Positions 1 to 11,063 of a stretch of DNA of 64,000 bases are shown in pieces. The first letter of the stretch is position 1; each line of letters starts with the position of its first letter. Below the pieces are notes generated by a model. That model searched no databases and was not told where the DNA came from. It saw nothing but the letters and a program-made list of their open reading frames with translations. Origin of the DNA: Candidatus Vesicomyidisocius sp. Agig_15_S12 (GTDB taxonomy: Bacteria; Pseudomonadota; Gammaproteobacteria; PS1; Pseudothioglobaceae); the NCBI GenBank assembly GCA_021730225.1, contig CP072532.1:579230-643229 (forward strand). The letters run 5' to 3'. Made by a program: the position numbers and the translations under genes.

Positions 1-508
1 GATCTGTCAAAATAACCAATTGAGTTGCATTCACCAAATTTGCTACCAATGCCGCTAAAGTATCGTTGTCACCAAATTTAATTTCATCTGTAGCTACAGT
101 ATCATTTTCATTCACAATCGGAACTATATCCAAATTTAATAATGTATTTAAAGTAGCAGAAATATTATTACTTTGATTAGTATTAGCTAAATTAACATGT
201 GTTAATAGCACTTGTGCAGTGTGAATATTATATTGAGAAAACAAAGTTTCATAAGTTTGTATCAAACCCATTTGACCTACTGCTGCTACTGCTTGTAATT
301 TATGTATATTTTCAGGACGCTCATGCCAACCTAGACGCTTCATACCCTCAGCAATTGCACCACTTGAAACCAAAATAATATCAATATTTTGATACTTTAA
401 TTCTTTAATTTGCTTTACCAAAGAAGCAATAAAAGTTTTATCTAAGCCCTTACCGTCATTAGTTAAAAGCGAAGATCCAATTTTAATTACCCATCTTTGC
501 TTATTCAT
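1..508 (-). CDS. proB: Glutamate 5-kinase, N-terminal part (cut by window edge)
   Basis: Phosphorylates glutamate to gamma-glutamyl phosphate, the first step of proline synthesis. The visible part is the N-terminal two thirds of the amino-acid kinase domain: it opens [20 protein letters not shown] (nucleotide-binding lysine and GS loop), then has [15 protein letters not shown] and the substrate-site stretch [17 protein letters not shown]. The C-terminus, and any PUA domain, lie outside the window. The start ATG overlaps the stop of obg as ATGA, so the two are translationally coupled, matching the usual gammaproteobacterial obg-proB order. Confidence 0.95.
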   Translation of the reverse strand, partial: MNKQRWVIKIGSSLLTNDGKGLDKTFIASLVKQIKELKYQNIDIILVSSGAIAEGMKRLGWHERPENIHKLQAVAAVGQMGLIQTYETLFSQYNIHTAQVLLTHVNLANTNQSNNISATLNTLLNLDIVPIVNENDTVATDEIKFGDNDTLAALVANLVNATQLVILTD

Positions 509-1509
509 TTTCTTATCATTAATTTAAATAATCCAGCCACTAAATCTTTACAGCCCAACCCATTCAAAGCAGAGATATTATAGACCTTTCCCTTATAACA
601 AATATCTTTTAGTAAACTTTGAACAATAGTATTACTATCCTTCTCTGGCAATAAATCTATTTTGTTAATCACTAATAATTTTTCCTTATTGGCCAGTTCT
701 TGATTATATTCTTTAAGCTCTTTTTCAATAGTTAAAAAATTCTTAACTGGATCAGATCCATCAACTGGCAAAATATCCACAACATGCAATAATACCTTTA
801 CACGTGACAAATGCTTTAAAAATTTAAAACCCAAACCTGCCCCTTTACTAGCATTCTTAATTAGTCCTGGAATATCTGCTATAACAATATGCTTATCATA
901 GCAAGATACCACACTTAACGAGGGATATAACGTAGTAAATGGATAGTCAGCAACTTTAGGTCTTGCACTTGAAATTTGTCTAACCAGACTTGATTTACCG
1001 GCATTAGGTATACCCAAAAGACCAATATCAGCCATAACGTTTAATTCTAGACCAATCTCACGAACTTCACCTGGAAACCCTAGAGTAGTTTCTCTAGGAG
1101 CTCGATTAATGCTGGATTTAAAGCGTGTATTGCCTAAACCATGAAAACCACCTTTGGCAACTAAAATAGTTTGTTCATGTTTAGTCATTTCTCCAATTAA
1201 TTCATCAGTTGCAAGATCATAAACCTTAGTACCCAATGGAATCCCTACTGTTAAATGTTGTGCTGATTTTCCGCGTTTATTTTGGCCTGATCCAGGTTGT
1301 CCATTCTTTGCCCTAAACAAACGCTTAAAACGAAACTCACTAAGTGTATTTAATCCATCTTGTCCTTGAAAATATACATGACCACCATCACCACCATCAC
1401 CACCATCAGGTCCGCCATCAGAGATATATCTTTCTCTACGAAAGCCCAAACACCCTGCTCCACCTTTACCAGCTTCAATACGAACACTAGCAGAATCAAC
1501 AAATTTCAT
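505..1509 (-). CDS. obg: GTPase Obg/CgtA, ribosome assembly
   Basis: Essential GTPase acting in late 50S maturation and growth control. The 334-residue protein starts [20 protein letters not shown], the typical start of the glycine-rich Obg fold, with [19 protein letters not shown] following. The G domain has G1 [11 protein letters not shown]3 DIPGLI and G4 NKID. The reading frame runs open for another 33 codons upstream, to 1608, but that stretch has no family similarity and would run into the divergent waaA, so I chose the ATG at 1509. There is no long C-terminal extension. It is followed by proB with a 4-base overlap; the usual rplU-rpmA partners are not upstream, where waaA diverges. Confidence 0.96.
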   Translation of the reverse strand: MKFVDSASVRIEAGKGGAGCLGFRRERYISDGGPDGGDGGDGGHVYFQGQDGLNTLSEFRFKRLFRAKNGQPGSGQNKRGKSAQHLTVGIPLGTKVYDLATDELIGEMTKHEQTILVAKGGFHGLGNTRFKSSINRAPRETTLGFPGEVREIGLELNVMADIGLLGIPNAGKSSLVRQISSARPKVADYPFTTLYPSLSVVSCYDKHIVIADIPGLIKNASKGAGLGFKFLKHLSRVKVLLHVVDILPVDGSDPVKNFLTIEKELKEYNQELANKEKLLVINKIDLLPEKDSNTIVQSLLKDICYKGKVYNISALNGLGCKDLVAGLFKLMIRK

Positions 1510-1562
1510 AAAGGACTTCAAAACCGCTAAAATATAATGAACCATATTATACCACTTCCAAA

Positions 1563-2813
1563 ATGGACCAAAGTCTCTACAACATAATAGGATATATTTT
1601 ATTACCATTTATAATACTAAAGTTAATAATCAAAGGTATAAAAACACCTAAATTTAGACAAAGAATTAATGAACGACTCGGCTTAATTACTAGAGTACAA
1701 GAACCTATCATTTGGGTACATTGTGTTTCTATAGGGGAATTTAAAGCAGCTATTATTATTATCGATCAACTTATCAAAAAACACCCTAATCATAAATTAT
1801 TAGTCACCACAACTACACCTACAGGTTCTGATGCAGTAATCAGTTATTATAAAAATAAGGTAGTTAATCTTTATTTTCCTTATGATTTACCATTGATTAT
1901 TAGGCATTATATTAAGCAAATTAATCCAAAAATATGCCTACTATTAGAAACAGAAATTTGGCCTAATCTAATTCACGAACTCAACAAAAAACACATCCCA
2001 GTACTACTTATCAATGCCAGATTATCACAACAATCAAAAGAAAAATACCAAAAATTTACCTCTAATCTAGTCAAACAAACCTTAAATAAGCTCAGCTTAA
2101 TCGCTGCTCAAAATCAAAATTCTGCTAACAATTTTATTGAATTAGGGGCTAAAAATGATTATGTCGTAATAACTAATAATATTAAATTTGATCAAAACAC
2201 AACACCTGACAAAATAACAAGTAATGCATTACAAAAAATCATTGGTAAACGTAAAACTATTATTTTTGCCAGCACTCATAAAAATGAAGAGGTACAAATT
2301 ATTAACGAATACTCAAAAAATAAACACGCTATCAATGCCTTACTTATTATCATTCCAAGACATCCAGAACGTTTTGATATAGTCTATAAATTAGCTAAAG
2401 ATGCTAATCTGAATATTGCTCGTCGTTCAGGAAACCAACCTGCCCAAGATATTCAAATTCTTTTAGGCGATTCTATGGGTGAAATGATGTCCTACTTTGA
2501 TATTGCTAATATTGTTTTCATGGGAGGTAGTTTAAGCAATACTGGTGGACATAATATGCTTGAACCTGCTGCTTTTGCTAAACCTATTATATTTGGTTCT
2601 AACATATTTAACTTTACTGAAATATCATTAGATTTATTAGAACAAAATGCTGCTATTCTAATTCAAAATGTGAGTGATTTATTTAAAATAATAATAATGC
2701 TATTAAATGATGAAAAACAATGCAAAGTATTAGGATATAACGCCCAACAATACTTGTACAGTAAACAAGGTGCAGTAAAAAATACATTACAATTAATCAA
2801 TAAATTTATATAA
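1563..2813 (+). CDS. waaA: 3-deoxy-D-manno-octulosonic acid (Kdo) transferase
   Basis: Transfers Kdo from CMP-Kdo to lipid A precursor at the inner face of the cytoplasmic membrane. It is 416 residues, the usual size. An N-terminal membrane anchor (about residues 8-24) is followed by the GT30 domain: VHCVSIGEFKAA with the conserved glutamate, TTTTPTGSD, the LLLETEIWPNL motif, LINARLS, and a C-terminal FMGGSLSNTGGHNMLEPAA sugar-nucleotide site. It is divergent from obg with about 50 bases between and convergent with thiC. Its presence says the cell still makes Kdo-containing lipopolysaccharide. Confidence 0.95.
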   Translation: MDQSLYNIIGYILLPFIILKLIIKGIKTPKFRQRINERLGLITRVQEPIIWVHCVSIGEFKAAIIIIDQLIKKHPNHKLLVTTTTPTGSDAVISYYKNKVVNLYFPYDLPLIIRHYIKQINPKICLLLETEIWPNLIHELNKKHIPVLLINARLSQQSKEKYQKFTSNLVKQTLNKLSLIAAQNQNSANNFIELGAKNDYVVITNNIKFDQNTTPDKITSNALQKIIGKRKTIIFASTHKNEEVQIINEYSKNKHAINALLIIIPRHPERFDIVYKLAKDANLNIARRSGNQPAQDIQILLGDSMGEMMSYFDIANIVFMGGSLSNTGGHNMLEPAAFAKPIIFGSNIFNFTEISLDLLEQNAAILIQNVSDLFKIIIMLLNDEKQCKVLGYNAQQYLYSKQGAVKNTLQLINKFI

Positions 2814-2911
2814 TCTACAGTGTAGAAAAATATAATACTTAAAAAACTACTATAAATATAATATTACTTCAATAAACAAAAATCTGAATCCTTCAACTCA
2901 ATGCTGTTTAA

Positions 2912-2956
2912 AAACTTTAAACTTTAAACTTTAAACTTTAAACTTTAAACTTTAAA
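2912..2956. repeat. Heptamer tandem repeat (AAACTTT)6
   Basis: Six perfect head-to-tail copies of AAACTTT (2912-2953) followed by an A run, in the 180-base spacer between the convergent ends of waaA and thiC. Counted base by base. Each junction contains TTTAAA, so transcripts from either side could fold only weakly. Most likely a slippage-generated minisatellite. Confidence 0.97.
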
Positions 2957-2995
2957 AAAATAATCGATCATTTTTTAATTAAGTTAATAAAAATT

Positions 2996-5896
<2,901 letters not shown>

Positions 5897-5944
5897 TGAT
5901 ACTTACATTAAAGTATAAATATATTAATTTTTTGAGAAATTATT

Positions 5945-6604
5945 ATGGAAAATAAATCATTATTTATCTCAATCGCTCTAATAATAGCCATGATTATTGG
6001 TTATTTTATCCACAATAATCAAGTTATTCAACTTAACAATAAAATCAACAACCTTAAACAAGAATATAACATTAAACAAATTGCAAAACTTCCTATTACT
6101 ATGAGAAATACCGATACACTAGGAAACCTCAATAAACAGTTAATCAAAGCACATTCAGAATTAAAAAGAGTACAAGATAAACTTTTACTAGAAACTAGCA
6201 AAGGTCATGTCTTAAATGATGAAATTTTACAAAAAAATAATGCTCGAATAAAAATAACAGACTTAGAATATTTATTAACTTCAGTCCAAAAAAAATTACA
6301 AGTCTCTAATGAAAAACTTAAATACTTAGAAGGTATTTTTGAAGAACAAAATAAAAACATAATCACAAAAAACATTGCCCATATTAAAAAATTAAAAGAA
6401 ACATCAACAAATATTGTTGTAACAGGACTTATTGTACCTGCTGTTGGTATTGCCGCCTTAATCTCTTACACTTCTGAAGAAATACAAAACTACTGCAATA
6501 ATATTAAAAATACCATGAACTTAGGATACAAGATATTTGGCAAGGTTATATCACTAAATAAGGATATGCAAATGAATTATCATCAACAATGCTTAAGAAA
6601 ATAA
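5945..6604 (+). CDS. Orphan membrane-anchored coiled-coil protein
   Basis: I do not recognise this 219-residue protein. Visible: an N-terminal transmembrane helix (about residues 7-24, ISIALIIAMIIGYFI), then some 130 residues rich in K, N, E, L and Q with heptad-like leucine and isoleucine spacing (probably a long coiled coil), a second hydrophobic segment (about 159-175, VVTGLIVPAVGIAALI), and a basic tail with two cysteines. It could be an envelope-spanning or division-related protein. It survives intact in an eroding neighbourhood, which suggests it is used. Single gene between hemB and a gene-free spacer. Confidence 0.75.
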   Translation: MENKSLFISIALIIAMIIGYFIHNNQVIQLNNKINNLKQEYNIKQIAKLPITMRNTDTLGNLNKQLIKAHSELKRVQDKLLLETSKGHVLNDEILQKNNARIKITDLEYLLTSVQKKLQVSNEKLKYLEGIFEEQNKNIITKNIAHIKKLKETSTNIVVTGLIVPAVGIAALISYTSEEIQNYCNNIKNTMNLGYKIFGKVISLNKDMQMNYHQQCLRK

Positions 6605-6934
6605 AGGAAAATAAAGTTGGGTTATAACTAGCAATAGCAAATAAAATTTAAGTAAATAATGTAAATAATAATACAATTAGCATTAGAGAATTTCGTCCAA
6701 ATCTTTTTTATAATATAGAAATTTTATCGCTCTTAATAAATTATTATTATCAATTGAATTTTGATACATTTATTCATAATTTACTTCATTATATATAAAT
6801 GATTTGCTAGCTTGCTAGGTTTACTGATTAGATACATAATAAATTCAAAAACTACAATAATCTACAAATAACTTCCGATTATCATATATTTTTAATAAAT
6901 AATAACAAATACCACATCATGAATTAAACATTAG
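6605..6934. other. Gene-free spacer downstream of orphan gene and rpoZ
   Basis: About 330 AT-rich bases between convergent genes. No RNA gene or terminator with a G+C stem is visible. On the minus strand 6683-6769 there is a 28-codon ATG frame (MYQNSIDNNNLLRAIKFLYY then KKDLDEIL) that looks coding-like in composition but matches nothing I know. It may be the relic of a gene that once followed rpoZ (often spoT in related bacteria), without real resemblance to SpoT. Confidence 0.6.
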
Positions 6935-7267
6935 TTACTCTTCAAACTCTGTTATCTTATCAATAACTTTATCAACAGCTGTTATTGATAATTCATCTTT
7001 AATCTCAGACATTTTTACACTATCTAATACTTTTTGTTGTGCTGATAATTGCTCATCTATTACATAAATTTCACTTAAAATTGAAGAGTCGATCAATCCT
7101 GCCTCAATTTCTCTTAACGCTACTACCGTTGGCTTATCTTTCCCTGCATTTAATAATGGTTTATAACCTCCAGAACTTAATTGATGTGCACGCTTTGACG
7201 CTATCAATACCAACTCAAATCGATTTTCTACATGGTCTAAACAATCTTCGACTGTTACTCTTGCCAT
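6935..7267 (-). CDS. rpoZ: RNA polymerase omega subunit
   Basis: Small subunit that binds the beta-prime C-terminus and helps assemble RNA polymerase. It is 110 residues with the diagnostic N-terminus [20 protein letters not shown] and the helix [10 protein letters not shown]. The [13 protein letters not shown] segment is conserved. The C-terminal 40 residues are slightly longer than in E. coli. No spoT follows. Divergent from dnaQ; a TATAAT hexamer lies on the minus strand at 7310-7305, but no good -35 is seen. Confidence 0.95.
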   Translation of the reverse strand: MARVTVEDCLDHVENRFELVLIASKRAHQLSSGGYKPLLNAGKDKPTVVALREIEAGLIDSSILSEIYVIDEQLSAQQKVLDSVKMSEIKDELSITAVDKVIDKITEFEE

Positions 7268-7338
7268 AATTATTTAATAAAATTACTTATGATAAAATAA
7301 GGTAATTATACACGAAAAATAAGTTTAAAAAATATTCG

Positions 7339-8010
7339 ATGGAAAGACTAATTGTACTAGATACTGAAACTACGGGGATTAATCCTTCTGAAGGTCATCG
7401 CATCATTGAAATTGGTTGTATAGAAATTATAAACAGGCAAATCACTAAAAATAATGAATATCATGAATACATACAACCAAATCGTAATGTTGGTGATTCA
7501 GTACGCATCCACGGCATTACTGATAAATTTTTAACAAAAAAGCCTAAATTTAAAGAGATTGTTGAAGAATTTTTAGCTTATATTAAAGAAACAACTCTCA
7601 TTATCCATAACGCCCCATTTGACCTTGGATTTCTAAACCATGAACTTAAACTTATAGGTATTAATCAACGTATTGAAGATAAATGCACCATTATTGATTC
7701 ATTAGAATTATCTAAACAACAACGACCTGGCACACTGCATAACCTTGATTCTTTATGTCGGAGATTTAAAATTGACTCAAGTGCAAGAACCGTGCATGGT
7801 GCACTGTTAGATGTACAAATTCTAGCACAAGTTTATCTTGCAATGACTGGTGGACAATCTACTTTATTTGGCAATGATCAAACCGTTAATAAACAGCCCA
7901 TTAATCCTGATAATATTATTAGGATAGACAATGCTTTTAGCAAAATCAAAATTATTTATGCAAATAAAAAAGAACTCGCAGCGCATGCAAATTACTTTAA
8001 AAAACTTTAA
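7339..8010 (+). CDS. dnaQ: DNA polymerase III epsilon subunit (3'-5' proofreading exonuclease)
   Basis: DEDDh exonuclease that proofreads for the replicase. It is 223 residues. Exo I VLDTETTGINPSEGHRIIEI, Exo II HNAPFDLGFLNHEL and Exo III HGALLDVQILAQVYLAM (catalytic H and D) are all intact. The C-terminal 40 residues should be the part that binds the alpha subunit. Divergent from rpoZ, with a gene-free spacer behind it. A retained proofreader matters in a lineage losing genes by small indels. Confidence 0.95.
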   Translation: MERLIVLDTETTGINPSEGHRIIEIGCIEIINRQITKNNEYHEYIQPNRNVGDSVRIHGITDKFLTKKPKFKEIVEEFLAYIKETTLIIHNAPFDLGFLNHELKLIGINQRIEDKCTIIDSLELSKQQRPGTLHNLDSLCRRFKIDSSARTVHGALLDVQILAQVYLAMTGGQSTLFGNDQTVNKQPINPDNIIRIDNAFSKIKIIYANKKELAAHANYFKKL

Positions 8011-8596
8011 TTAATTTAAGATAATTATTAGATTTATCACTAAGTTAGAAAATAAAACGAGATTAACCATATTCCCTAAAAATTTATACTAAACAATAAT
8101 TGTCTAAACAGATAGATTATTCCTTCAAGCCTGTTATTTTAAAAATGCTATACCACTATTTATTCGGTAATAACCATCAGTAAAGAGGTGTATAAAAAAC
8201 GATAAAATTTAGGCATTTATTACTCCACTTATAATAGATTTCTATCTAAAAGATAGAAGCTTTCTCATATCAAAATAGCAATTATACCAAATTTATAATT
8301 ATTTTTGATTTTTACACTAAAAATTGTAAAAGTTGTATATTAAGCATGTACATTGCTCTAAACTATAACACTACTCTGATTAATAACACGCCAATTAATC
8401 ACCTTGACCTGGTTTCGTAAATTTATAATCTTGACTCAAAAATAGGAATTAGTACCACTAATATAGCCTTACTGGAGCAAACCAATCACGAATAAAAAAC
8501 CTAATTAAAATAGACAAAAGACCATACAAAAAAATTAATAGTATGTTAATATTTATTATTAATCAACTAACTTATAACACAATCACTATTTAACTA
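8011..8596. other. Decayed spacer between dnaQ and the tRNA cluster
   Basis: About 590 bases with no intact gene. On the minus strand there is a compact module: a TATAAT hexamer (8286-8281), a perfect 8-bp hairpin TTCTATCT/AGATAGAA with an AAA loop (8258-8240), a GGAG ribosome-site-like motif (8226-8223) and an 18-codon frame from the ATG at 8216. A short minus-strand stretch at 8436-8398 reads SQDYKFTKPGQGD but is flanked by stops. Otherwise AT-rich sequence without recognisable content. Confidence 0.65.
8160..8216 (-). other. Possible 18-codon small ORF with leader hairpin, or relic of a gene start
   Basis: Reads MPKFYRFLYTSLLMVITE then stop. Seven bases upstream of the ATG lies GGAG, and before it an 8-bp perfect hairpin (8240-8258) and a TATAAT (8281-8286, reading leftward). 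The -35 region is poor. The order promoter-hairpin-SD-ATG is what a real leader would have, but the peptide is unrecognised and the surrounding sequence is decayed, so it may be the head of a lost gene. Confidence 0.25.
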
Positions 8597-8624
8597 TTTA
8601 CATTCCAATTTAACAAAGTATAAT
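8597..8624 (+). promoter_or_regulatory. Sigma-70-type promoter of the tRNA cluster
   Basis: TTTACA (8597-8602), 16 bases, TATAAT (8619-8624), with tRNA-Pro starting 13 bases downstream. A good match to the consensus in both boxes and correctly placed to transcribe the three tRNAs together. Confidence 0.75.
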
Positions 8625-8636
8625 CATTATTTTTTT

Positions 8637-8713
8637 CGGAGTGTAGCGCAGTTTGGTAGCGTATCTGGTTTGGGACCAGGTGGTCGGGGGTTCAAATCCC
8701 TCCACTCCGACCA
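8637..8713 (+). tRNA. tRNA-Pro (anticodon UGG)
   Basis: A 77-base cloverleaf with encoded CCA. Acceptor arms CGGAGTG/CACTCCG pair perfectly. The anticodon arm TCTGG-TTTGGGA-CCAGG gives UGG, and the T loop is TTCAAAT. Very close to the E. coli UGG proline tRNA. First of a Pro-Arg-His cluster; UGG can read all four proline codons in reduced genomes. Confidence 0.97.
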
Positions 8714-8756
8714 AAAAAATACCTTGCATTTATAGAACGTAACAACCTTGGTATAT

Positions 8757-8833
8757 GCGCCTATAGCTCAGCTGGATAGAGCAACGGCCTTCTAAGCCGT
8801 AGGTCACACGTTCGAATCGTGTTGGGCGTACCA
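8757..8833 (+). tRNA. tRNA-Arg (anticodon UCU)
   Basis: A 77-base cloverleaf with encoded CCA. Anticodon arm ACGGC-CTTCTAA-GCCGT gives UCU, reading AGA/AGG. T arm ACACG-TTCGAAT-CGTGT. The acceptor GCGCCTA/TGGGCGT has wobble pairs at 1-72 (G-U) and 6-67 (U-G), a weakened stem end compared with the G-C of E. coli. It otherwise looks functional. Confidence 0.96.
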
Positions 8834-8868
8834 CTACTCTAAGGATAAAAACTTGAGGTATAATTTAT

Positions 8869-8945
8869 GGCGGGAATAGCTCAGTTGGTAGAGCCCCGGA
8901 TTGTGATTCCGGTTGTCGCGGGTTCAAATCCCGTTTCTCGCCCCA
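8869..8945 (+). tRNA. tRNA-His (anticodon GUG)
   Basis: A 77-base cloverleaf including the extra 5' G(-1) at 8869, which faces discriminator C73 at 8942 as histidine identity requires; CCA is encoded. Anticodon GUG in GATTGTGATTCC. The acceptor has one G-U wobble (4-69). A TATAAT at 8859-8864 sits too close to be a normal promoter and has no -35, so transcription from the tRNA-Pro promoter is more likely. Confidence 0.96.
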
Positions 8946-9206
8946 TCCTACTGGTATTTATATTCTTAATTTGTGAATAATTATTATTTTATACTTTAAC
9001 AACAGATTCCTATAATTTATAAAAACAAAAATTAAAATTAAAATTATATAAAAGTTATGAAAAAATAAACTTAATCATCACTATAAATAAATAATAAGCA
9101 ACAAAAAAGTATTTAAGTGGTTATGGTTATCCAATCGTTAGTGATAGAATCTAAACAAAACTGAAAAAGTATACGCTGAATATTTACAAATTTAATCGAT
9201 CTCCAC
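8946..9206. other. Spacer between tRNA-His and the lemA promoter
   Basis: With the promoter region, about 340 AT-rich bases lie between tRNA-His and lemA. No further tRNA, no G+C-rich terminator hairpin and no plausible ORF could be seen on either strand. Confidence 0.6.
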
Positions 9207-9236
9207 TTGAATTTAAATGATAATACCGTATATAAT
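9207..9236 (+). promoter_or_regulatory. Probable sigma-70 promoter of lemA
   Basis: TTGAAT (9207-9212), 18-base spacer, TATAAT (9231-9236), about 50 bases ahead of the lemA start, which has an AGGAG ribosome site. The match is good but not experimentally tested. Confidence 0.55.
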
Positions 9237-9285
9237 TAACATCTTAAAAATTAATATTTGATTAACTTTTTATAGGAGTTTAAAA

Positions 9286-9894
9286 ATGGAATTTTTAATA
9301 CAAAACTGGTTACTGATCGCAATTATTATTGTTATACTTATTTGGATTGCTAGTATTTATAACAACTTGGTTTCTTATAAAACTCAGTATCAGAATGGTT
9401 TTGAACAGATTTCAGTACAACTTAAACGACGCTTAGACTTAATTGGTAATTTAGTTGATATTGCCAAAAAATACATGGAACATGAAAGAGAAACATTGAC
9501 TACTGTTACTGAAGCTAGAACAGAATTAATACAAGCCAACAAGGTAGCACAAAAAAATCCAGATAAAGTAAATGCCATGACAAATTTAGCAAGCTCTCAA
9601 GTAGCTTTGGAAAGTGCAATGAATGGCTTTAACTTAAAAATGGAAGCCTACCCTGATTTAAAAGCAAATAACAATATGATACAACTAAGCGAAGAAATGA
9701 TCGCAACAGAAAATCGTATTGCTAGTGCTAGACAAGGGTATAACGACTTGGTTCAAAAGTTTAATGAGTACAAAAAATCATTTCCAAATATATTATTTAC
9801 CAGTATATTTGGATTTAGTATAGATGCACAAAACTTAGAATTTAACGAAAGTATAGAACAATTAAAGCAAGCACCTAAAGACTTATTTTCTTAA
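9286..9894 (+). CDS. lemA: LemA family membrane protein
   Basis: A 202-residue protein with one N-terminal transmembrane helix (about residues 8-27) and the helical LemA domain: NNLVSYKTQYQNGFEQISVQ, LKRRLDLIGNLVDIAKKYM, and ENRIASARQGYNDLVQKFNE (the classic ARxxYN motif). The family's function is not established; it usually sits beside an M48 protease, as here with the htpX-like gene, and is thought to act in envelope stress or quality control. Starts at ATG with a clear AGGAG site. Confidence 0.93.
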   Translation: MEFLIQNWLLIAIIIVILIWIASIYNNLVSYKTQYQNGFEQISVQLKRRLDLIGNLVDIAKKYMEHERETLTTVTEARTELIQANKVAQKNPDKVNAMTNLASSQVALESAMNGFNLKMEAYPDLKANNNMIQLSEEMIATENRIASARQGYNDLVQKFNEYKKSFPNILFTSIFGFSIDAQNLEFNESIEQLKQAPKDLFS

Positions 9895-9919
9895 GAATAG
9901 AGACATTATTTATATCCAA

Positions 9920-10032
9920 TGGCGGTAGTTCGTACTAAAATATATAAAACTAAAGTTTTTTCCATCACTCAAAAAGGTGCTGAAAAGAATTTAGTTCCTA
10001 AATCACACTATGATTTCTGGAGGATCTTCTAA
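9920..10032 (+). pseudogene. Possible frameshifted small-gene relic between lemA and the M48 protease
   Basis: From the ATG at 9920 one frame reads MAVVRTKIYKTKVF; after a run of five T (9957-9961) the adjacent frame continues SITQKGAEKNLVPKSHYDF then WRIF and a stop at 10030-10032, two bases before the protease ATG. Joining the frames needs one base in the T run. In many LemA loci a third gene lies between lemA and the M48 gene; this may be its remains. I cannot name the product and chance is possible. Confidence 0.35.
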
Positions 10033-10034
10033 CA

Positions 10035-11063
10035 ATGGATTTTAGGAAACATCAAGACAAAGCTAAAAAAAACACTCTAATCATTTGGTCTTTATACCTT
10101 ATTTTATTACTAATTTCATCTATATTAATATCTTACACTTTGTTTGTTGGACTAAATTTAGCACAGTTTTATCAACCTGAATATCAACAATACAATCTTA
10201 GTGAAAAGTTCATTGCTGCTAATCAAATTGTCTTTCAAAATCAAGAACAATTACTCAATTTTTTAAAATTTTCATTAATGGTATTATTAGCAATGATAAG
10301 TGCTACGGTATTTGGTTTTTTTCAAAAATCAAATGGACATAAAGTCGCACTTGCTTTTGATGGTAAATTAATTAGTAATAAAGACGACGAACTGTCAATT
10401 GAAGAAAAACAAGCACTTAATATCGTTGCTGAGCAATCCTTAGCAGCTAACATTCCTACTCCTACCTTATATATAATTCCAGATAATGCTATTAACGCCT
10501 TTGCTGCAGGAAAAACTACTCAAGAAGCAATTATTGCCATTACCCAAGGTTCAATGAAAAGTTTTAATCGTACACAATTATCTGGCATAATTGCTCATGA
10601 AATTGGGCATATTGTTAACCATGACATTAAACTTAATATCCAAATTAGTGCATTTGTATTTAGCTTTACTGTGCTATTTTTTCTCTCTAGAGTGATATTT
10701 TACCAAGCTGCTTATAATCGTCGTATGGATGGTCGCGCAAAATTGTTATTACTGGCAATCGCTGCTATTATTGCGTTAATTGGAATGATGACAGTTTGGT
10801 TTGGACGTATCTTGCAAGCAGCAATGTCACGTCAACGTGAATACTTAGCTGATGCCTCTGCTATCCAATTTACTCGTTACCCTCAGGGGTTGGTGGAGGC
10901 CTTTGAAATCATAAAAGGTGATGCTACAACCACACTTAAAAATCCTAATGCTAAAGAATATGCCCATGCCATGCTATTTAGCATGGGTAGTAAATTATTC
11001 GCCACACATCCACCACTAGATAAACGCATTCAAAGAATTCAAAATAAAGTCTCATGTCAATAA
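10035..11063 (+). CDS. M48 family membrane zinc metalloprotease, HtpX-like
   Basis: A 342-residue membrane protease expected to degrade damaged membrane proteins, active site facing the cytoplasm. Transmembrane segments at about residues 15-42, 82-100, 206-225 and 237-256. Zinc motif HEIGH within LSGIIAHEIGHIVNHD, and the third-ligand glutamate in SRQREYLADASA. Longer N-terminal domain than classical E. coli HtpX, as in the LemA-linked subgroup. A strong TGGAGG site lies upstream. Its end overlaps the start of map by 10 bases. Confidence 0.92.
   Translation: MDFRKHQDKAKKNTLIIWSLYLILLLISSILISYTLFVGLNLAQFYQPEYQQYNLSEKFIAANQIVFQNQEQLLNFLKFSLMVLLAMISATVFGFFQKSNGHKVALAFDGKLISNKDDELSIEEKQALNIVAEQSLAANIPTPTLYIIPDNAINAFAAGKTTQEAIIAITQGSMKSFNRTQLSGIIAHEIGHIVNHDIKLNIQISAFVFSFTVLFFLSRVIFYQAAYNRRMDGRAKLLLLAIAAIIALIGMMTVWFGRILQAAMSRQREYLADASAIQFTRYPQGLVEAFEIIKGDATTTLKNPNAKEYAHAMLFSMGSKLFATHPPLDKRIQRIQNKVSCQ

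Noticed and set aside
1510..1608. 33-codon N-terminal extension of Obg
   Set aside because: It precedes the highly conserved MKFVDSA start, has no family similarity and overlaps the waaA start.
2912..2956. Heptamer array as a CRISPR or replication iteron
   Set aside because: No spacers, unit too short for CRISPR, no DnaA boxes or replication gene nearby.
7039..7269. 76-codon open frame opposite rpoZ
   Set aside because: It is the antisense shadow of the conserved rpoZ gene and has no independent signals.
8398..8436. Minus-strand SQDYKFTKPGQGD, reminiscent of the KPGKG stretch of elongation factor P
   Set aside because: Only about five residues agree, stops lie on both sides, and the following residues do not follow EF-P. 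Probably chance.
8859..8864. TATAAT just before tRNA-His as a separate promoter
   Set aside because: It is four bases from the mature 5' end and no -35 box exists at the right distance.
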